Below, piece by piece: positions 36,069-49,011 of a DNA stretch of 64,000 nt. Where the stretch lies: the NCBI GenBank assembly GCA_021397835.1, contig JAJFZO010000356.1, positions 186,001 to 250,000 of the forward strand. Reading direction: 5' to 3'. A program made the translations under genes and the position numbers. The stretch's first letter is position 1, and each line of letters opens with the position of its first letter. This DNA is from Moringa oleifera (Eukaryota; Streptophyta; Magnoliopsida; Brassicales; Moringaceae). The notes under the pieces were generated by a model, which saw nothing but the letters and a program-made list of their open reading frames with translations, searched no databases and was not told where the DNA came from.

Positions 36069-36941
36069 CGAGAAGATCTTATATTAAAATCTTATATTAA
36101 AAATTTTTACTAAATTTTTAATTCAGATTTTATTAACAAAATAATACTTCCTTTTTATGAGATAAATTATAAAGTCGTATATTATAATTTTTATAAAAAA
36201 TAATAATAACAGTTATTAATAATAAAAATTAATTCACTTTATTTATTACTATTTTTAATCCAAATTTACACAATTTTCAACAATACAATGCTTCGTTTTC
36301 ATGAGGAAAATTATAATGTCGTTTATTATAATTTTTATAATAAAAATATGAATCATATTGAATTTATTGGCATTAAATTTTTTATTCAAATTCACAAAAG
36401 TTTTTGACATTATAATTTATGAAAAAAAATTATAGTGATCATATATTATAATTTTTGTAATAAAAATAATAAATACAGTTATTAATAATAAAAATTAGTT
36501 GACTTTATTATTACTATTTTTTAATCCAGATTTACAAAAGTTTCAACATCATAATACTTTGATTTTGTGAGGAAAATTATAATGTAAAAACATGAATAAT
36601 AGTCAACGATTAAAATAATTAATTTAATTAATTAATATTAATTTTAGTAATCTAGATTTATAAAATTTTAAATAATTTAATACTTCTTTTTTCTGAGAAA
36701 AATTATAATATCATTTAATATAAGTTTTTATAATAAAATAATAAGAACAACTAATAAGTATAAAATTAGTTTCCTTTATTATCATTATTTTTTAATCTAA
36801 ATTATTAACAACATAATACTTATTTTTGAAGAGCACAATTATAATGTTACTTAGTGTAATTTTTATATAGTTAATAATTTTTAAAATTAATTAATTTTAT
36901 TATTATTTTATTCAAATTTAACAATGATTGAATTTCTATAA
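36069..36941. repeat. AT-rich tandem array, ~90-150 bp degenerate units
   Basis: About seven units begin with gaggaaaattataatgtcgt-like words at about 36069, 36159, 36301, 36420, 36568, 36694 and 36830. Most continue with ttattataatttttataataaaa, attagttgactttattattac, aatccaaatttacaaaa and caacataatacttcgtttt. Lengths vary by internal deletion. It lies between the RopGEF block and the CACTA element. It may be part of the terminal region of that element, or an independent minisatellite. Confidence 0.75.
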
Positions 36942-38289
36942 GTAATTTTATAAATAATTTATTTGATTTTTCTTACTTTTTAAAAAAATATATTTCAAAT
37001 ATTCTGTGCTGTAGATTGAAGTTGCCAATAATTTATTTAAATTTCATTTTTTCGGACTTGCTTGGGAATTAGTTAAACACTTAAGCACACTAATTCTATT
37101 TTCTAGAAGGTAGTGCAGTAAAAGTATCTCACATGAAACTTAAAAACTTGTATCAAAATGTTAAAGTTCTTAAAAATTTATTAATTATTTTGTATTGCAA
37201 TTTAATTATTGTGTCGATACTTTTATTATTGGAATCATTGTATTTTTATAATGAAATAATTACAAGTTATATGCTGCTTTTGGTTAATTTGGTTATGTTA
37301 ATAAACAAGTGTTTCCTTTTTATTATAATACGCTAGTTACTAATTAATATTTTGCCCTTTATTTTACATTTAACATCAATCATATATATTAATAAGATAC
37401 TGTATATAGTTATTATTACATATTAATTTATGAACTTACAATCCTATTGGTTGTTTGTGTTCACAAAGTTAGTTTTTTCTTTTCTTTTTTTTTTTGTTTA
37501 AACAACCTATACTGTTGGTTTATATTTATAGGAACATGTATACATTGTTTGGCATACATAGGCTAGCTATTTATAATGTTCAGTTACACAATGCTCCAGT
37601 TGTGTTTTTCTGTCAAAGTTTGTACTTAAATTATAGTTTGATATGCTGCAGTTATATGTGATTCCCATGTCACATAAATATTCAAAAATAATCCATTTGA
37701 ATTTCTTTTTAATAATTGATTTAATAAAGCAGGCATGCAAATTTTATATTACACCACCTTCTGTAAGCCATAATAAATTAAAGTGTAACCTTAGAAACCC
37801 ATTCAAGAGTTAGCTGTGAAATTAACCCTTAGATAGTCCCTAGTCTTATAGAGGTGCTCTTACTAGAATAATCAATTTTATGTTTGCAATTGGTTCATTT
37901 GAATTTTACAGTTTTCTCTTTATTTGTTCTTCGGGTGCATATTTATGTTACATCAACAGTGTATTTCATGCACTTGAAGAATCATGACGAGGTGCTACTG
38001 AAATTTTGGTGAACTACTTGCTTATATAAATTTGTCTTAGTGAGAAGCCTCTTTAAGAATGGGATAAAAGTTATATGTATCCATTCTATATAATGGTAAT
38101 CATATTTCAAAAAAGATATCTAACTTGTCATTTTGCCAATAGTGTGTTTAAGAATTGGATCATTAGGCTTTTGTTATTGTGTCAACAAATGAAAATTTTT
38201 TAGAGTACCATTGTTGGATATATAATAGAAGAACTCTATAGAATGATTTGTCATCAGGATCATTGTGGTGGTTGAGGAATTTGTTTCCA
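36942..38289. other. AT-rich DNA upstream of CACTA coding remnants
   Basis: No gene is recognised; the frame at 37133-37336 is a hydrophobic AT-rich frame without motif. It may be the 5' non-coding part of the CACTA element. No CACTA-type terminal inverted repeat (CACTAC...) was found on this side. Confidence 0.45.
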
Positions 38290-39251
38290 CCACATGTCAA
38301 CTGCCTGTGTATTAGGTAGATGGGTTGTTTAGATATTCATGTTCGAAATGCAAATGTCTATGCTTCCATAACCCCAATACCGTTAAAATGCACTTGTACG
38401 AAAAAGGCTTTTAGCATGATTATTATCATTGGCATAACCATGGCGATGCTCCTGTCCCATTTGTTACAAGTCATTATGAACCTACTTCAATTGATCAGCA
38501 TGTAAACAGCTGTGAAAGAATGGTCATGGATATTACAGGACCATCATTTGTTTCAAATGTTGAAGTAGAAATGCCTAATCAAGAGTCGATTAAGTTTTAT
38601 AAAATGTTAACTACTGCTTAGTCACCTTTATAGGATGGATGTAATAGTCACTCAGTTTTGTCAGTGACTGTGTGATTGTTGAGTGTTACGTCTAATTATG
38701 ATATAGTTGTGGCATGCATGGATGAAATAATTACTTTGTTGAAAGAGTTACTATCGACAAGTAATAGAATGCTTAATAATTTTTATCACACTAAAAGTTG
38801 GTCCCTCAGCTTTACTGTGGTTACAAAAAAATTGATCGTTGCCCTGCAGGCTGCATGTTATATTGTGGCGATAGTGTTAGAAATCAAGAATGTAAATTTT
38901 ATGGATAGATTCGTTTAAAAGAATGACAAAGAGTTTATAATCAGACCAAAGATGTGTCAAAAAAACGTGTGGGGTTTGCTGATAATTTCATGATTGCAAT
39001 GATTGTTTGCCTTAAATGCAATTACAGAACATATGAGATGGCATTACAAAAATCAAATCAAAGAAGAAATGTTGGCACCCCCTTCAAATGGGGAAGCTTG
39101 GAAGCATTTCGATCATACTCATTCAAAGTTTACATCAAAACCGAGAAATCTTCCACTATGATTATGTTCTTATGGCTTCTATCTTTTTAACATGAGTTCT
39201 AATGTATATTCATATTGACCAATAATTAACCCCATATGATCTTTCACCGAG

Positions 39252-39576
39252 ATATAAAATAGTATTAAAATTATAAAAGCTGTTAGGTGTGTCTTTTGTG
39301 CAGATGGTGGCTGCTCAAAAACCTTTGAGGCCACATATTATGTATTTTTAAGTAAGGTAACAATTACAAATTTGTTAATCAACTTGATCAATTTATGCAA
39401 AATTTTAACTCTGTAATTACTAAGTAAGATCTCTTCCTGTTGGGCCTATACTTGTTGCATTGGGATGTTTTGCAGCAGTAGAGCTTGGGCCCATTGTTTA
39501 GGCAGTTAAGCTTAACTCATTTGATTGTTAAGAGTTTGATCCACAAAAAGAGGAATCCAAATTTAGAATCCTAACA
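39252..39576 (-). repeat. 3' LTR of the Ty1/copia element
   Basis: 325 bp. Minus-strand reading starts TGTTAGGATTC next to the PPT. Its outer end abuts the ccgag target copy. It aligns over its full length with 43864-44189. Confidence 0.95.
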
Positions 39577-39585
39577 TCCCCCCTT
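39577..39585 (-). promoter_or_regulatory. Polypurine tract of the Ty1/copia element
   Basis: The plus strand reads tcccccctt directly beside the LTR terminus aatcctaaca. On the minus strand this is AAGGGGGGA followed by TGTTAGG, the standard plus-strand primer position. Confidence 0.9.
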
Positions 39586-42500
39586 AAACTGAGGGGAGAG
39601 TCCTCAACCCGAAGTTTGCGTCGGAATTGATAGAAGGAAGGTTGCGACAAGGGCTTGTGAGGGCGTCGACAATTTGCTCTGACGAAGGGATGTAGTTGAC
39701 TTTGAGTGCTCCACGTTTTATATGGTCTCTGACGAAGTGAATGTCCACCTCAATATGCTTGGTTTAGGCATGGTACACCGGATTGACAGTGAAAGCCGCG
39801 ACTCCTTGATTGTCACACCAGAACGTCGCCCGATGATCAGGTAAGAGCTTGGTTTCACGAACTAAAGATTTGATCCAAGCTAATTCAACAATAGCTTGAG
39901 CTAAGGCACGATATTAAGACTCTGTGCTAGAGCAACCCACCATTGACTATTTCTTAAAGTTCCAAGAAATTAGATTATTCCTTGGGTAGATGCAGTGGCC
40001 ACTGATTGATGGATGATCATCAGGGCAACAGGCCCAGTTGGCACAAAAAAATGCAACGAGTTGAAAATTATACGTAGGTTAAAAGAGGAGACCAAAATGG
40101 ATGGTTCTTCGAAGGTATCTGAGCAATTGTTTGCAAACTTGCCAGTGAAAAGTAATGAGGGAGTGGAGAAATTGGCTTAGTTTATTCATAGTGAAAGAGA
40201 TATCAAGACGTGTGCGGGTGAGATACTGAAGAGAACCAAGTAATTGAAGATATTAAGTGGGATTAGGCAGAGGAGAGCCAGAGTGTATGGAGAGAAGAGG
40301 GTCAGTAGCGATAGGAGTAGGACAAGGTTTTGACAAGTGAAGGTTATAAGACTTAAGGAGGTCTTGAGTGTATTTGGATTGGGTGAGAAAGAGGCCTTGA
40401 GAAGAGCAAAAGACTTAAATGCCTAGAAAATAATGTAAAAAGCCAAGATTTTTTAGTGCATACCTGTGATTGAGCTCTACAATGAATTTCTAAATGAGGG
40501 CAGGATTGTTACAAGTGACTAAAATGTCATCCACATATGATAAAACATAGATGCAAGAGTCGCCTGAGAGGAAAAAGAAGAGTGAGTTGTTTGCTTGGGA
40601 GTTGAAAAATCCCCAGTTGAGGATATGACTTTTAATACTATGAAACCAGGTCTCTGGGTGCTTATTTGAGTCCATAGAGAGCTTTATGAAGTTTACAGAC
40701 ATAGAGTGGATAATGAGGATTAATGAATCCAGATGGTTGAGTCATGTAAACTGTTTCTTGAAGATGACCGTTGGGGAAGGCATTATGGACATCTAGTTGC
40801 TGGACATCTCAGCCTTTGGAAATAGCTACAGAGAGTAGTATTTTGATAGTGAAAGGCTTGATGACAGGATTGTAAGTTTATGCAAAATCAATGCCAGGTA
40901 ATTGTTGAAAACCCTTGGCAACTAATCTGGCTTTGTGTCTCTCTAAGCTGTCATCTGAATTGTATTTGACTTTGAATATCTACTTGTTTTCAATCACCTT
41001 TTGATTTGTTTAGGGAGGCACTAATTCCCATGTTTTGTTTTGCAATAGCGCTTGAAATTCATCGAGCATGGCTGATTTTCAAACTAGATTGGCAAGGGCT
41101 TTACTGATGGAAGTGGGCAGAGGCTGTGGACATGTGACAAAGGTAAGAATTATTTTAGGCTTAAAAATCCTTGCTTTTGCTCGAGTGATCATAGGATGAC
41201 CCATAGGATAAGTTTTGGTAGGTGGAGCAGTAGGACTAGGTGACTGGTGACATGAGGTGGGAGGATTAGGTGAAGTAGGAAGGGTATGAGAAGGAGAATG
41301 GGAAGAGATAGAGTGGGGTGTTGGGGAATGAGTGTCAGGTGAGTGTGTGTGAGGAGAAGAACTAGAAATACATTGCTGAAGATCACTACTATTATCGTTT
41401 CCACCAGAGGCAGGATTTAGGTAGGTGTGAATAGAGACAAAGGTAGGAGAAGGAGATGGGTAAGCTAAGGAAAGGGAACCAGAGTTAGGAAAAAGGGTAT
41501 GAAAAGGGAATTTAGATTTATTAACCCTAACATTCCTAGTGATATAACAACGTCTAGAGGGATGTAGACAGTAATAACCTTTGTGACTGGGATTGTATCC
41601 TATAAACAGACATTTAGTGGATCAAAATTCCATCTTATGCTTGTTACAAGATCGAAGATGTGGGTAACATGAGTAGTCAAAAGTCCTCAGGAATGTATAG
41701 GTAGGTTTTTTGATTGAAGTGAGACTTTAATGGGGACTTGTTAGACAAAATAAGAGTGGGTAGCCTATTAATTAGAAACATTGCTGTATGAAATGCTTCC
41801 CACCAAAAATTTAAAGTTAGTGAAGCTTGACTAAGTAGAGTGAAATCTAACTCAGTGATGTGTCTATGTTTCCTTTCAGCTTTTCCATTTTGTTAATGAG
41901 TGCGTGGACATGGATGCTAAAAAGCTATGCCCTCTTGATGAAGAAAAGGTAAGAACGATTTACACTCTCATCCCCAATCACTTTGAAGTGTTCTAATCTT
42001 AGTGTTTAGCATATTTTCAATTTGTTTCTTAAAGTGTATAAAGATGGAAAGTGCTTGTGTTTTATCATGGAGGGGGATAAATCTATGTATACCTAGAAAA
42101 GTCATCCATGAAATGGATATAGTATTTGAAGCCTTGTCTAGAAGGGACATGTGATGGACCCCAGAGATCTGTATGAATTAGTTCTAAAGGTGCATTAGTT
42201 TTAGTGTGTGAAAGAGAAAATGGTAATCTATGGCTCTTGTCAATTGCATTTACTGAGCAGAAAGATAAACTTGTATTAACTTTAGAAAAAACGGTACAAG
42301 ATTTTTTTAAAATTCCTAAAAACTGTGTCTAATGGATTATCAAGATGCCTATGCCATAGGTCTGCATTAATAGACATAAAATTTAAAAAGCAAAGAGGAG
42401 GTGGACTACCTCGACTCAACCTAGAATTGATAGGATATTGAGCTACTTTGTTGCTATTTGATCTGTTTTTAGAAAGGTGACTGGTGGTGACAGTTTGTGG

Positions 42501-43833
42501 AAGCAGTAGATATAGATCATCCTTAACTTGACCTTTCAGTAAAATTTTCTTGGTTACTTGGTCCTTAACAAAGCAATGAAAGTCATCAAACACTAAAAAC
42601 ATTTTATTATTGGAAATGAGTTGAGAAATGCTGATAAGATTCTTAGAAATTACAAGTACTTTTAAAACATTTTTGAGATGCAAATTGACATTAGGGAAAC
42701 AAGTGGGTATATAAGTATGACCTGTGTGAGAGATATTAAGGGTTTGACCATTACGAATGACCACTTTATGCTTACCCGTGTAGTCAAACCTGAGGGATAG
42801 ATTGTCCAACTCTGCAGTGACATGGCTTGAAGCTCCGCTGTCTGCATACCTACCAGGGTCAGCTATGGATTCAATAGAGGCCAGGTAGGCATTCTGATTT
42901 TCATTGTTGTTGCTATGGTCAGGAGCTTGAAAGGATTTTTGAAATCTATGCTATATGACCTTGTTTAGTGCAGATTTGGCATGTTGGTCTGTTTGAGGTT
43001 CTTCCTCATCCTCGACCATTTCCTCTCCCTTTAGTTCGGCCACGGTTGAAGTTATTGTTACTGCTCCTCCATGAGGTAACATTCTTTTGGTTCCTATTCA
43101 TCGCTATATTGGCCATAGGGTGCATACTGGTGAATCACTCCTGATTATACTGTTCTAATCTTTGTTCAAGGCTTAATAATAAGGCTAAGATTTCTTGTAA
43201 TGTTAACTCATCAGACCTAGACTGAACATTAATAGATACCGCATCGTAGTCTTTGCCTATTCCAAAGAGCAATGCAGTGATAAATTCCAAGTTAGAAATT
43301 GGTTTACCTGTCAAGGCTAAGCTGTTAGCTATGCCTTAAAGCTGGCTGTAATAAGTAGTGACAGATGCTGACCCTTGCTTTGTAGAGTAAAGTGTGGACT
43401 TCAATTGCATGTATTTAGACCTCATTTGGGTTCCAAATAATTTTTTAATACTTAACCATATTCCGTATGCAGTAGTGTCTATTTTGATTTGACTGAGTAT
43501 GTCTAGAGACATGATGGACATTAACCAACTTGCTAGTTGCTGGTCTTGCTGAATCCAATCATGGAATGCAGGATTTTTTATTTCTTTTGCTTTCCCTTCT
43601 TCATCTGTAGAAATAATGAAAGCTGGTGGACAAGTCTTTGTTCCCAGTAGGAATCCTTCCATTTTGTGTCCTTTGGCCAAAGCTAATACTTGGTTCTTTC
43701 ATATAACATAGTTTTCTCTATCAAGCTTGAAGTTGAATTGAAAGTTGAGTGATGCAAAAAATGGAAAGACGCGTTTAGAGTTTTGATTGATAGGAGTACT
43801 ATTGTTAGAGCTAGAGTCACTGTAAGAGGCCAT
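39586..43833 (-). pseudogene. Ty1/copia gag-pol, interrupted by stops
   Basis: Gag starts at the ATG at 43833 (MASYSDSSSN); its UBN2-type core is 43680-43336 (WIQQDQQLASWLMSIMS, then YMQLKSTLYSTKQG). The protease end and GAG-pre-integrase are at 42809-42282 (VLKVLVISKNLISISQL; LWHRHLDNP at the HRHLGHP position). Integrase remnants are at 42150-41600. The RT has HPETWFHSIKSHI (40650) and an intact YVDDILVT active-site box (40530). RNase H follows at about 39970-39830, with a TESEYRALAQA-like block containing a stop. Stops and frameshifts occur in each domain. Compared with the gypsy relic it is clearly better preserved. Confidence 0.88.
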
Positions 43834-43850
43834 GGCAACAGATCTTGGGA

Positions 43851-43863
43851 GGCTCTGATACCA
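43851..43863 (-). promoter_or_regulatory. Primer-binding site (initiator tRNA-Met) of the Ty1/copia element
   Basis: The plus strand reads ggctctgatacca; on the minus strand this is TGGTATCAGAGCC, directly after the 5' LTR. It is the classical plant Ty1/copia PBS. Confidence 0.93.
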
Positions 43864-44189
43864 AAATAAAATAGTATTAAAATTGTAAAAGTTGTTAGGT
43901 GTTTCTTTTGTGAAGATGGTGGCTGCTCAAAAACCTTTGAGGTCACATATTATGTATTTATAGGTAGGGAAACAATTACAAATTTGTTAATCAACTTAAT
44001 CAATTTTATACAAAATTTTAAGTCTATAATCATTACGTAAGATTTCTTCTTGTTGGGCCTATACTTGTTGCATTGGGATGTTTTGCAGCAGTAGAGCTTG
44101 GGCCCATTGTTTAGGTAATTAGGCTTAACTCATTTGATTGTTGAGAGTTTGATCCACAGGAAGAAGAGTCTAAATTCAAAATCCTAACA
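43864..44189 (-). repeat. 5' LTR of the Ty1/copia element
   Basis: 326 bp, ending on the plus strand with aatcctaaca followed by the target copy ccgag. It shares long identical blocks with the 3' LTR, such as the region around gttgggcctatacttgttgc. Confidence 0.95.
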
Positions 44190-46734
44190 CCGAGGATATG
44201 CATGAAGAAAGTATATATATATTTGATAACGATAATTCTCGGTTTAAGTAATCTAAAGGCTTTGTTTAGATATGTTCTTATAGCTGTTGATTGATGATCT
44301 CAAACTGTTATGGACTATCACTGACTTTTTTGCATACGGTATGTTATCAGAATGATAGACTGCAGGTCAGTTGGTTTGTCTAATTTGCATAAGATCGTCC
44401 AAAGCTCTTTCTTAAAACATAGTAGACATATGTGTTACTTCGATTTTCATCGATAATTTTCTTTACGGATCATCTATTTAGATGAAACAAGAGGAATTTT
44501 ATCAAGGTTCGGATTAAACATGGTGAACCACTAAGAAGACTATTTGGCACAGAAGTGAACGAGCAAGTTAGATTGTTTCCTCGAATAATTGACATGGGAA
44601 GTTTGCATCAAATAGCTGGTTATGAGGAATTATATAATTTCACAAAATGTAGCATCTTTTGGGATTTACCTTACTGACGTGATTTATTGAACCCGTATAA
44701 TATTGATGTCATACATACTAAGGCTAACGTATTTAAAAATGTATTTAGCACAGTCATGAATATCAAAGAAAAAACTAAGGATAAAGTTATGGAAAGGTTG
44801 GATTTACTTTTATATTATCGAAGAAATGAGTTACATCTTGAGGATAAGGGTAATGGAAGCTTTGTGAAACCTAAAACTCATAATGCACTATATATAAAGC
44901 AAAAAAGGATTGTATGTGAGTAGATAGGAGAGTTAAAACTTCTTAATGGATATGCATCCAACTTAGGCAACTGCATTAACATGCGAACTTGCACATTACA
45001 AAATACAAAGAGCCATGGTTGTCACATGATGATGGAGAGATTATTGTCAATTACATTCAATTGTCTGCCTACCCCTATGTAGGAAGCTATCAATGAGTTA
45101 AGTTTATTTTTTTTAGATTTATGTTGTCCAATACTAGAAAAAACTAAGTTGGATATGACGGAGAACAATATTGTAATAATTTTATGCAACCTAGAAAATA
45201 GTCTTTCCTCTTAGGTTTTTCGATGTCATGGAACACTCACCCATACACTTAGTGTATGAAGCACAAGTAGGATTCATACCATAATTATATTATCAATTTT
45301 TTTTTTTTATGGTTCGCACTTTAAATGACCATCATAATGAGTATAAAAGTGTTATTTTTCATATTTTTACACAATCTGAAAAAGAAAATTAAGAATAAAG
45401 TTCATGTTGAATGTTTAATATGTGAGACTTATATGTTGGAAGAAATGTCAACCTTTGTTCTTACTACTTTGAGGTACATGTCTAGTTTAGAAATTAATGA
45501 GTGCCCTCAAAACGACGATGATGAAGAGTCATCTAAACATCCATGAATGTTAGTCTTTAACTATCTTATCCGATTTGAAGGGTCGTGCAAATCTTGTTAT
45601 CTCGTAAAGGAAGAAGCATTCAAGATCAACAAATATTTACTTATGAATTGTCCTAAAATTGAATCCTTTGTACAGTAAGTTTTATTCTATATGTTGCGAT
45701 TGGTATACTTAAAAAAATGTAATCCATACAAATTGACACATATGATCTATATTTGCAAAATATATATTTAGACAATAACTACAGTCTTACTGCATATGAG
45801 CTTCAACGATATATATAAACATCTTCAATCAGACTCTGTTAAGTGGTTTAAAGACCACATAAGTTAGCTCTTGATAACTGTCATTGCAAGTATAAAATAA
45901 TATATCTTTTAATATGATTTATGTTAACAAAATTTTATTTATATGAATCACTCATTATCAAATGCATAATCCTATAAATAAGGTGAACGATCAACTCTTG
46001 TATGATTTAGCATAGAGACCTATGAATAAAGTCAACACATACCCAATTTATTATGTTAATGGTTATTATTTTCATACTTCTAATTGGGCCAGTTATCGAA
46101 GCATAAGCAACTCTAGAGTAGTTTTGGCAAGCACAGATGCTGTATATCATAGAATCATAGAAAAAATAGTGGAGATCTAGTGTCCTAGCATACCTATGAA
46201 GTGATTGACACTCTTCAATTGTAAGTAGTTTAAGCTTCTAACCTACGTATAAAGATTTATCCCAAGTATAGAATCATTTAGATTGAGATCAATAAGAGAT
46301 ACAAGGGAAATGATACATTTATTTTTGCATAACAAGTAGAAGAAGTGTTTTTTACACTATATCTTTATCCCACTCCATAAAAAAGAGATTGCTTTGTGGC
46401 AATTAAAATAAAAGTAAAAAAATAGAATTGAATCTTTAGATGATCCATTCCAAGATGATATATCCTATAAGTTATCTATAATCTCTTACAGTAAATGATT
46501 ATGGTGAAAAAATTCATGTTGATGGAAACACAGTTCAATTAAAAAATGAAGATGAAGAAGAATCATTTGAAAGTGGGGAGTGTGAGAGTGAAGATGAAGC
46601 TTTTCTCAATTACATTATTAGTAGTGATTGATTGTTGAGGTTTATGAATAAAAGCACTACAAAAACAATTGAATCAAGATTTTTATGATTAATTTTTTTA
46701 CTAATGATGTTATATTCATTATCCACAAATGTCA

Positions 46735-47815
46735 GATATAAGGGGACGTGGTATCCATGGTGGTAAACAAAAGGGTAAATGGCCTTACCGATTAGACACA
46801 TCTGCTAAAGCTCATGTCGGATCACTTTCCATGCCTACAGGATCACATTCGCCCTCACGTATCATCGCATTTAGCTCCATTAGCTTGACCTAACACACCA
46901 TTATCTTAATCATCATCTTCTAAGCATATACCATTGCCTCAAGATGTTGCATTTCATACGCCATTGACTAAGTTGGCATATGTAGCAGATGACAATAGAC
47001 AATATATCAACCCGTCAGTAAAGAGTATAATAACTAAACATTTATACTATATTGTAATTATATGAATATTACCTATTTTATTTTTTTTCTTTTATGTTAC
47101 TTTATATGTTTTTAACCTTTTTTTATAGGTTGTTACTAGCATATAGGATGGTTGCTATTATACCTAGAATTATTAAGTTGAAGTTTAATCAACCACAGAT
47201 AGGATGGCATGAATTTCTAAATGATGTTCGTGTAAATGTTAATTTTTTACGTCATTCAATAAGTAAAATATCACCTTTTATAGTTGTACTTATTTTACGT
47301 GCTTAACTAACTTATTATAGTTTAATGTTATTTGAGAAAACATGTAGGTGGGATCCACTTATGAATGGTGTTGTTAAACGCTTATGAGGGTTCAAGTGTG
47401 CAAAGATTATTCAATCGAGTCTTGCATCGATCAGAATGAAAAAGTCTAAGGAAACATGGATAAGCCCTCAAATTTGTGATGCGTTATGGGCTAGATGGAT
47501 GACAGACCCGACTTTCTTGCAACCATCACAGTGGAATAAGAATAATCAGGCTATTAGTGAAGCTATTACGCATCGATGAGGATCCATTTCTATTTTTAAG
47601 CATAAAAGACGAATGGTAAGTTTTCAATTCAATTTATTTTCATGTAATTATCTTAGTTTTAACTACAGTTTTAATCTGTATTGTTCGTTACTTATTAGGC
47701 TAATCAGTTTGAGAGGGATCCTACCATACCAAAGCTTTTTCAAAAGTTGAACCATAATGATGAGACTGACACATGGGCCAGGGAGAGAGCAGCACAGATT
47801 TATGTAAGTATATAA
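46735..47815 (+). pseudogene. CACTA accessory protein remnant (Transposase_24 / TNPA-like)
   Basis: A start-like MSDIRGRGIHGGKQKGKWPY lies at 46734. The recognisable part is 47320-47815: RWDPLMNGVVKRL, SKETWISPQICDALWARWMT, then ANQFERDPTIPKLFQKLNH and ETDTWARERAAQIY. This is the pattern of plant Ptta/En-Spm (Transposase_24) proteins, which end in an R-A-x-x-v-y-type helix. An intron-like gap with gt and ag ends at about 47618-47697 may separate two exons. Stops in frame show decay. Confidence 0.65.
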
Positions 47816-49011
47816 AATAAAATACATTTATCACCATAACAATATGTGTTGAATGGTAGTGATTAAAAAAAAAAACATGTGTTGAATGGTATTAAAGAAC
47901 AATGTGGATGTCTAGGTTTAGGATTTTGCTTATTTAGATGTTATGTTTTACTATTCTAATTTATGGATAGATTACATAATCAAGATTTACTAATGAAAAG
48001 AAACAAGTTTGAATTCGAAGTATAGATCATTACAAATTAATTTTTTTCTGGTTTGATGCAATGAGGTGATGTTATTTGTATGTTTTGTTATAATTTTGGT
48101 ATCTTGAAGCACTTATAAAAAGATAGATTTCATAGGTTTTTTCTTATGTAGTTGGACTTCTAGGTGTTAAGAGGATGTTGTTTTCCATATTTGTACTTTG
48201 GTCTGCATTGTTTCAATGATTTGGTCTTGTTTTTATATACATACTTATATATGTTCATTTAATAAATGTTGGCTTCTATTTTTTTTTTCATTTATATGCC
48301 GACTGGTTGTGAAAAATTAAGAAAAGATACTCTTGTTTCGATATTATCTATTGATGATTTCACCTTTATTATCAAGTCAGAGATGAAAAAAATAAAAAAG
48401 GTAGTTCATATGGGTTTGGATCTGAGATGGCCTTTTTTAGATCATTTAACTTTATTTCTCAATCTTTAAATGCTCCATCCAGTGTTTTAATACAGCAAAT
48501 AATGTTTTGCTTTAAAAATTTGTAACAAAAATTAGAAAAAAAAAAAGGTGCAACAATGAAAGAATATTTTCAAAGAGTACTTGCTGCGAGGGAAAAGAAA
48601 AAAAAAAAAGAGATGCAACCATTTGTTTTATATTTTTTTCTTCATAAATGAAAATGTATGATTTGATTATATAGGCGTGATAACGTTTGTGCGTTTTACA
48701 ATGTAAAATCAAATTTATTTTTTTAATGCTTTTCTAGCAAAATCATGTTTAACTATTGATAATATTATAAAAAATTCAATAATAAGAAAGTTTCTCTTTA
48801 TCTTTATCAAAATTGTAAATATATATGTAGTTGATAAATTTTTATTCTGAAATTTTATAAATTTAAAATATAAATATATAAAAAATAAAATTTTACATAA
48901 TATTTTATGAAATAATTTTTAAATTAAATAAAATTAGGTATCAATAATATTATTTTAAAAAAGTGAATTTGAAAATAAATAAAAAATTATAAAAAGAAAT
49001 TTTTTTCATTT
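47816..49011. other. AT-rich intergenic DNA; contains one copy of a 260-bp repeat
   Basis: No gene is recognised. The stretch 48630-48895 is repeated at 53925-54183. Poly-A tracts occur near 48535 and 48598. Confidence 0.55.
48630..48895. repeat. Direct repeat flanking the RopGEF pseudogene-PsaH segment, left copy
   Basis: This shares with 53925-54183 the ordered words ttcttcataaatgaaa, gtatgat, aacgttt, atgctttt, gcaaaatcatgttta, gataatatta, gagaaagtttctctttatct and ctgaaatttt...aatttaaaatataaatat. It has the same orientation. Its origin is unknown. Confidence 0.75.

Larger units (their letters stand above)
39252..44189 (-). mobile_element. Ty1/copia LTR retrotransposon with complete ends
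   Basis: The 4,938-bp element has a perfect 5-bp target-site duplication ccgag (39247-39251 and 44190-44194). The LTRs are 39252-39576 and 43864-44189. The PBS complementary to initiator tRNA-Met (TGGTATCAGAGCC on the minus strand) is at 43851-43863, and the polypurine tract aagggggga (minus) is at 39577-39585. Coding order on the minus strand is gag, protease/GAG-pre-integrase, integrase, RT, RNase H, as in Ty1/copia. I count about 30 mismatches between the LTRs (roughly 90% identity), so the insertion is fairly old. Internal stops are present. Confidence 0.95.
38290..46640 (+). pseudogene. TNP2-type CACTA transposase, interrupted
   Basis: Transposase-associated domain at about 38300-38470: FRYSCSKCKC with C-x2-C, then KMHLYEKGF and YYHWHNHGD. 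Linker at about 38510-38690: CERMVMDITGPSF and GCNSHSVLSV. A zinc-binding-like PAGCMLYCGD block is at about 38845. TNP2 core before the insertion: NGEAWKHFDHTHSKF (39090) and PYDLSPR. After the insertion: SIFWDLPY, NIDVIHTKANVFKN, TKDKVMERLDL and KRIVCE (44650-44925), then LKKKIKNKVHVECLICETYM and LEEMSTFV (about 45370). DUF4216-like at 46010-46640: YYVNGYYFHT, then EEVFFTLY and an acidic end. Active relatives cut CACTA elements at their ends. Stops and frameshifts separate the blocks. Confidence 0.82.
38290..47815 (+). mobile_element. CACTA (En/Spm) transposon relic, split by a Ty1/copia element
   Basis: Plus-strand remnants occur in CACTA order: transposase-associated domain and TNP2 start (38290-39251), TNP2 continuation (44195-45600), DUF4216-type domain (46010-46640), then a Transposase_24/TNPA-like region (47100-47815). 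Reading passes cleanly from 39246 to 44195 when the copia element is removed (PYDLSPR joined to a CMKK block), matching the conserved TNP2 wording PYNLPPWMCMK. The ends could not be defined. Multiple stops show it is dead. Confidence 0.8.

Noticed and set aside
46656..46670. CACTACAAAAACAAT, resembling a CACTA terminal repeat
   Set aside because: It sits between the TNP2 and Transposase_24 parts. No matching GTAGTG end with a 3-bp target duplication was found; ggtagtg at about 47851 has different flanks.
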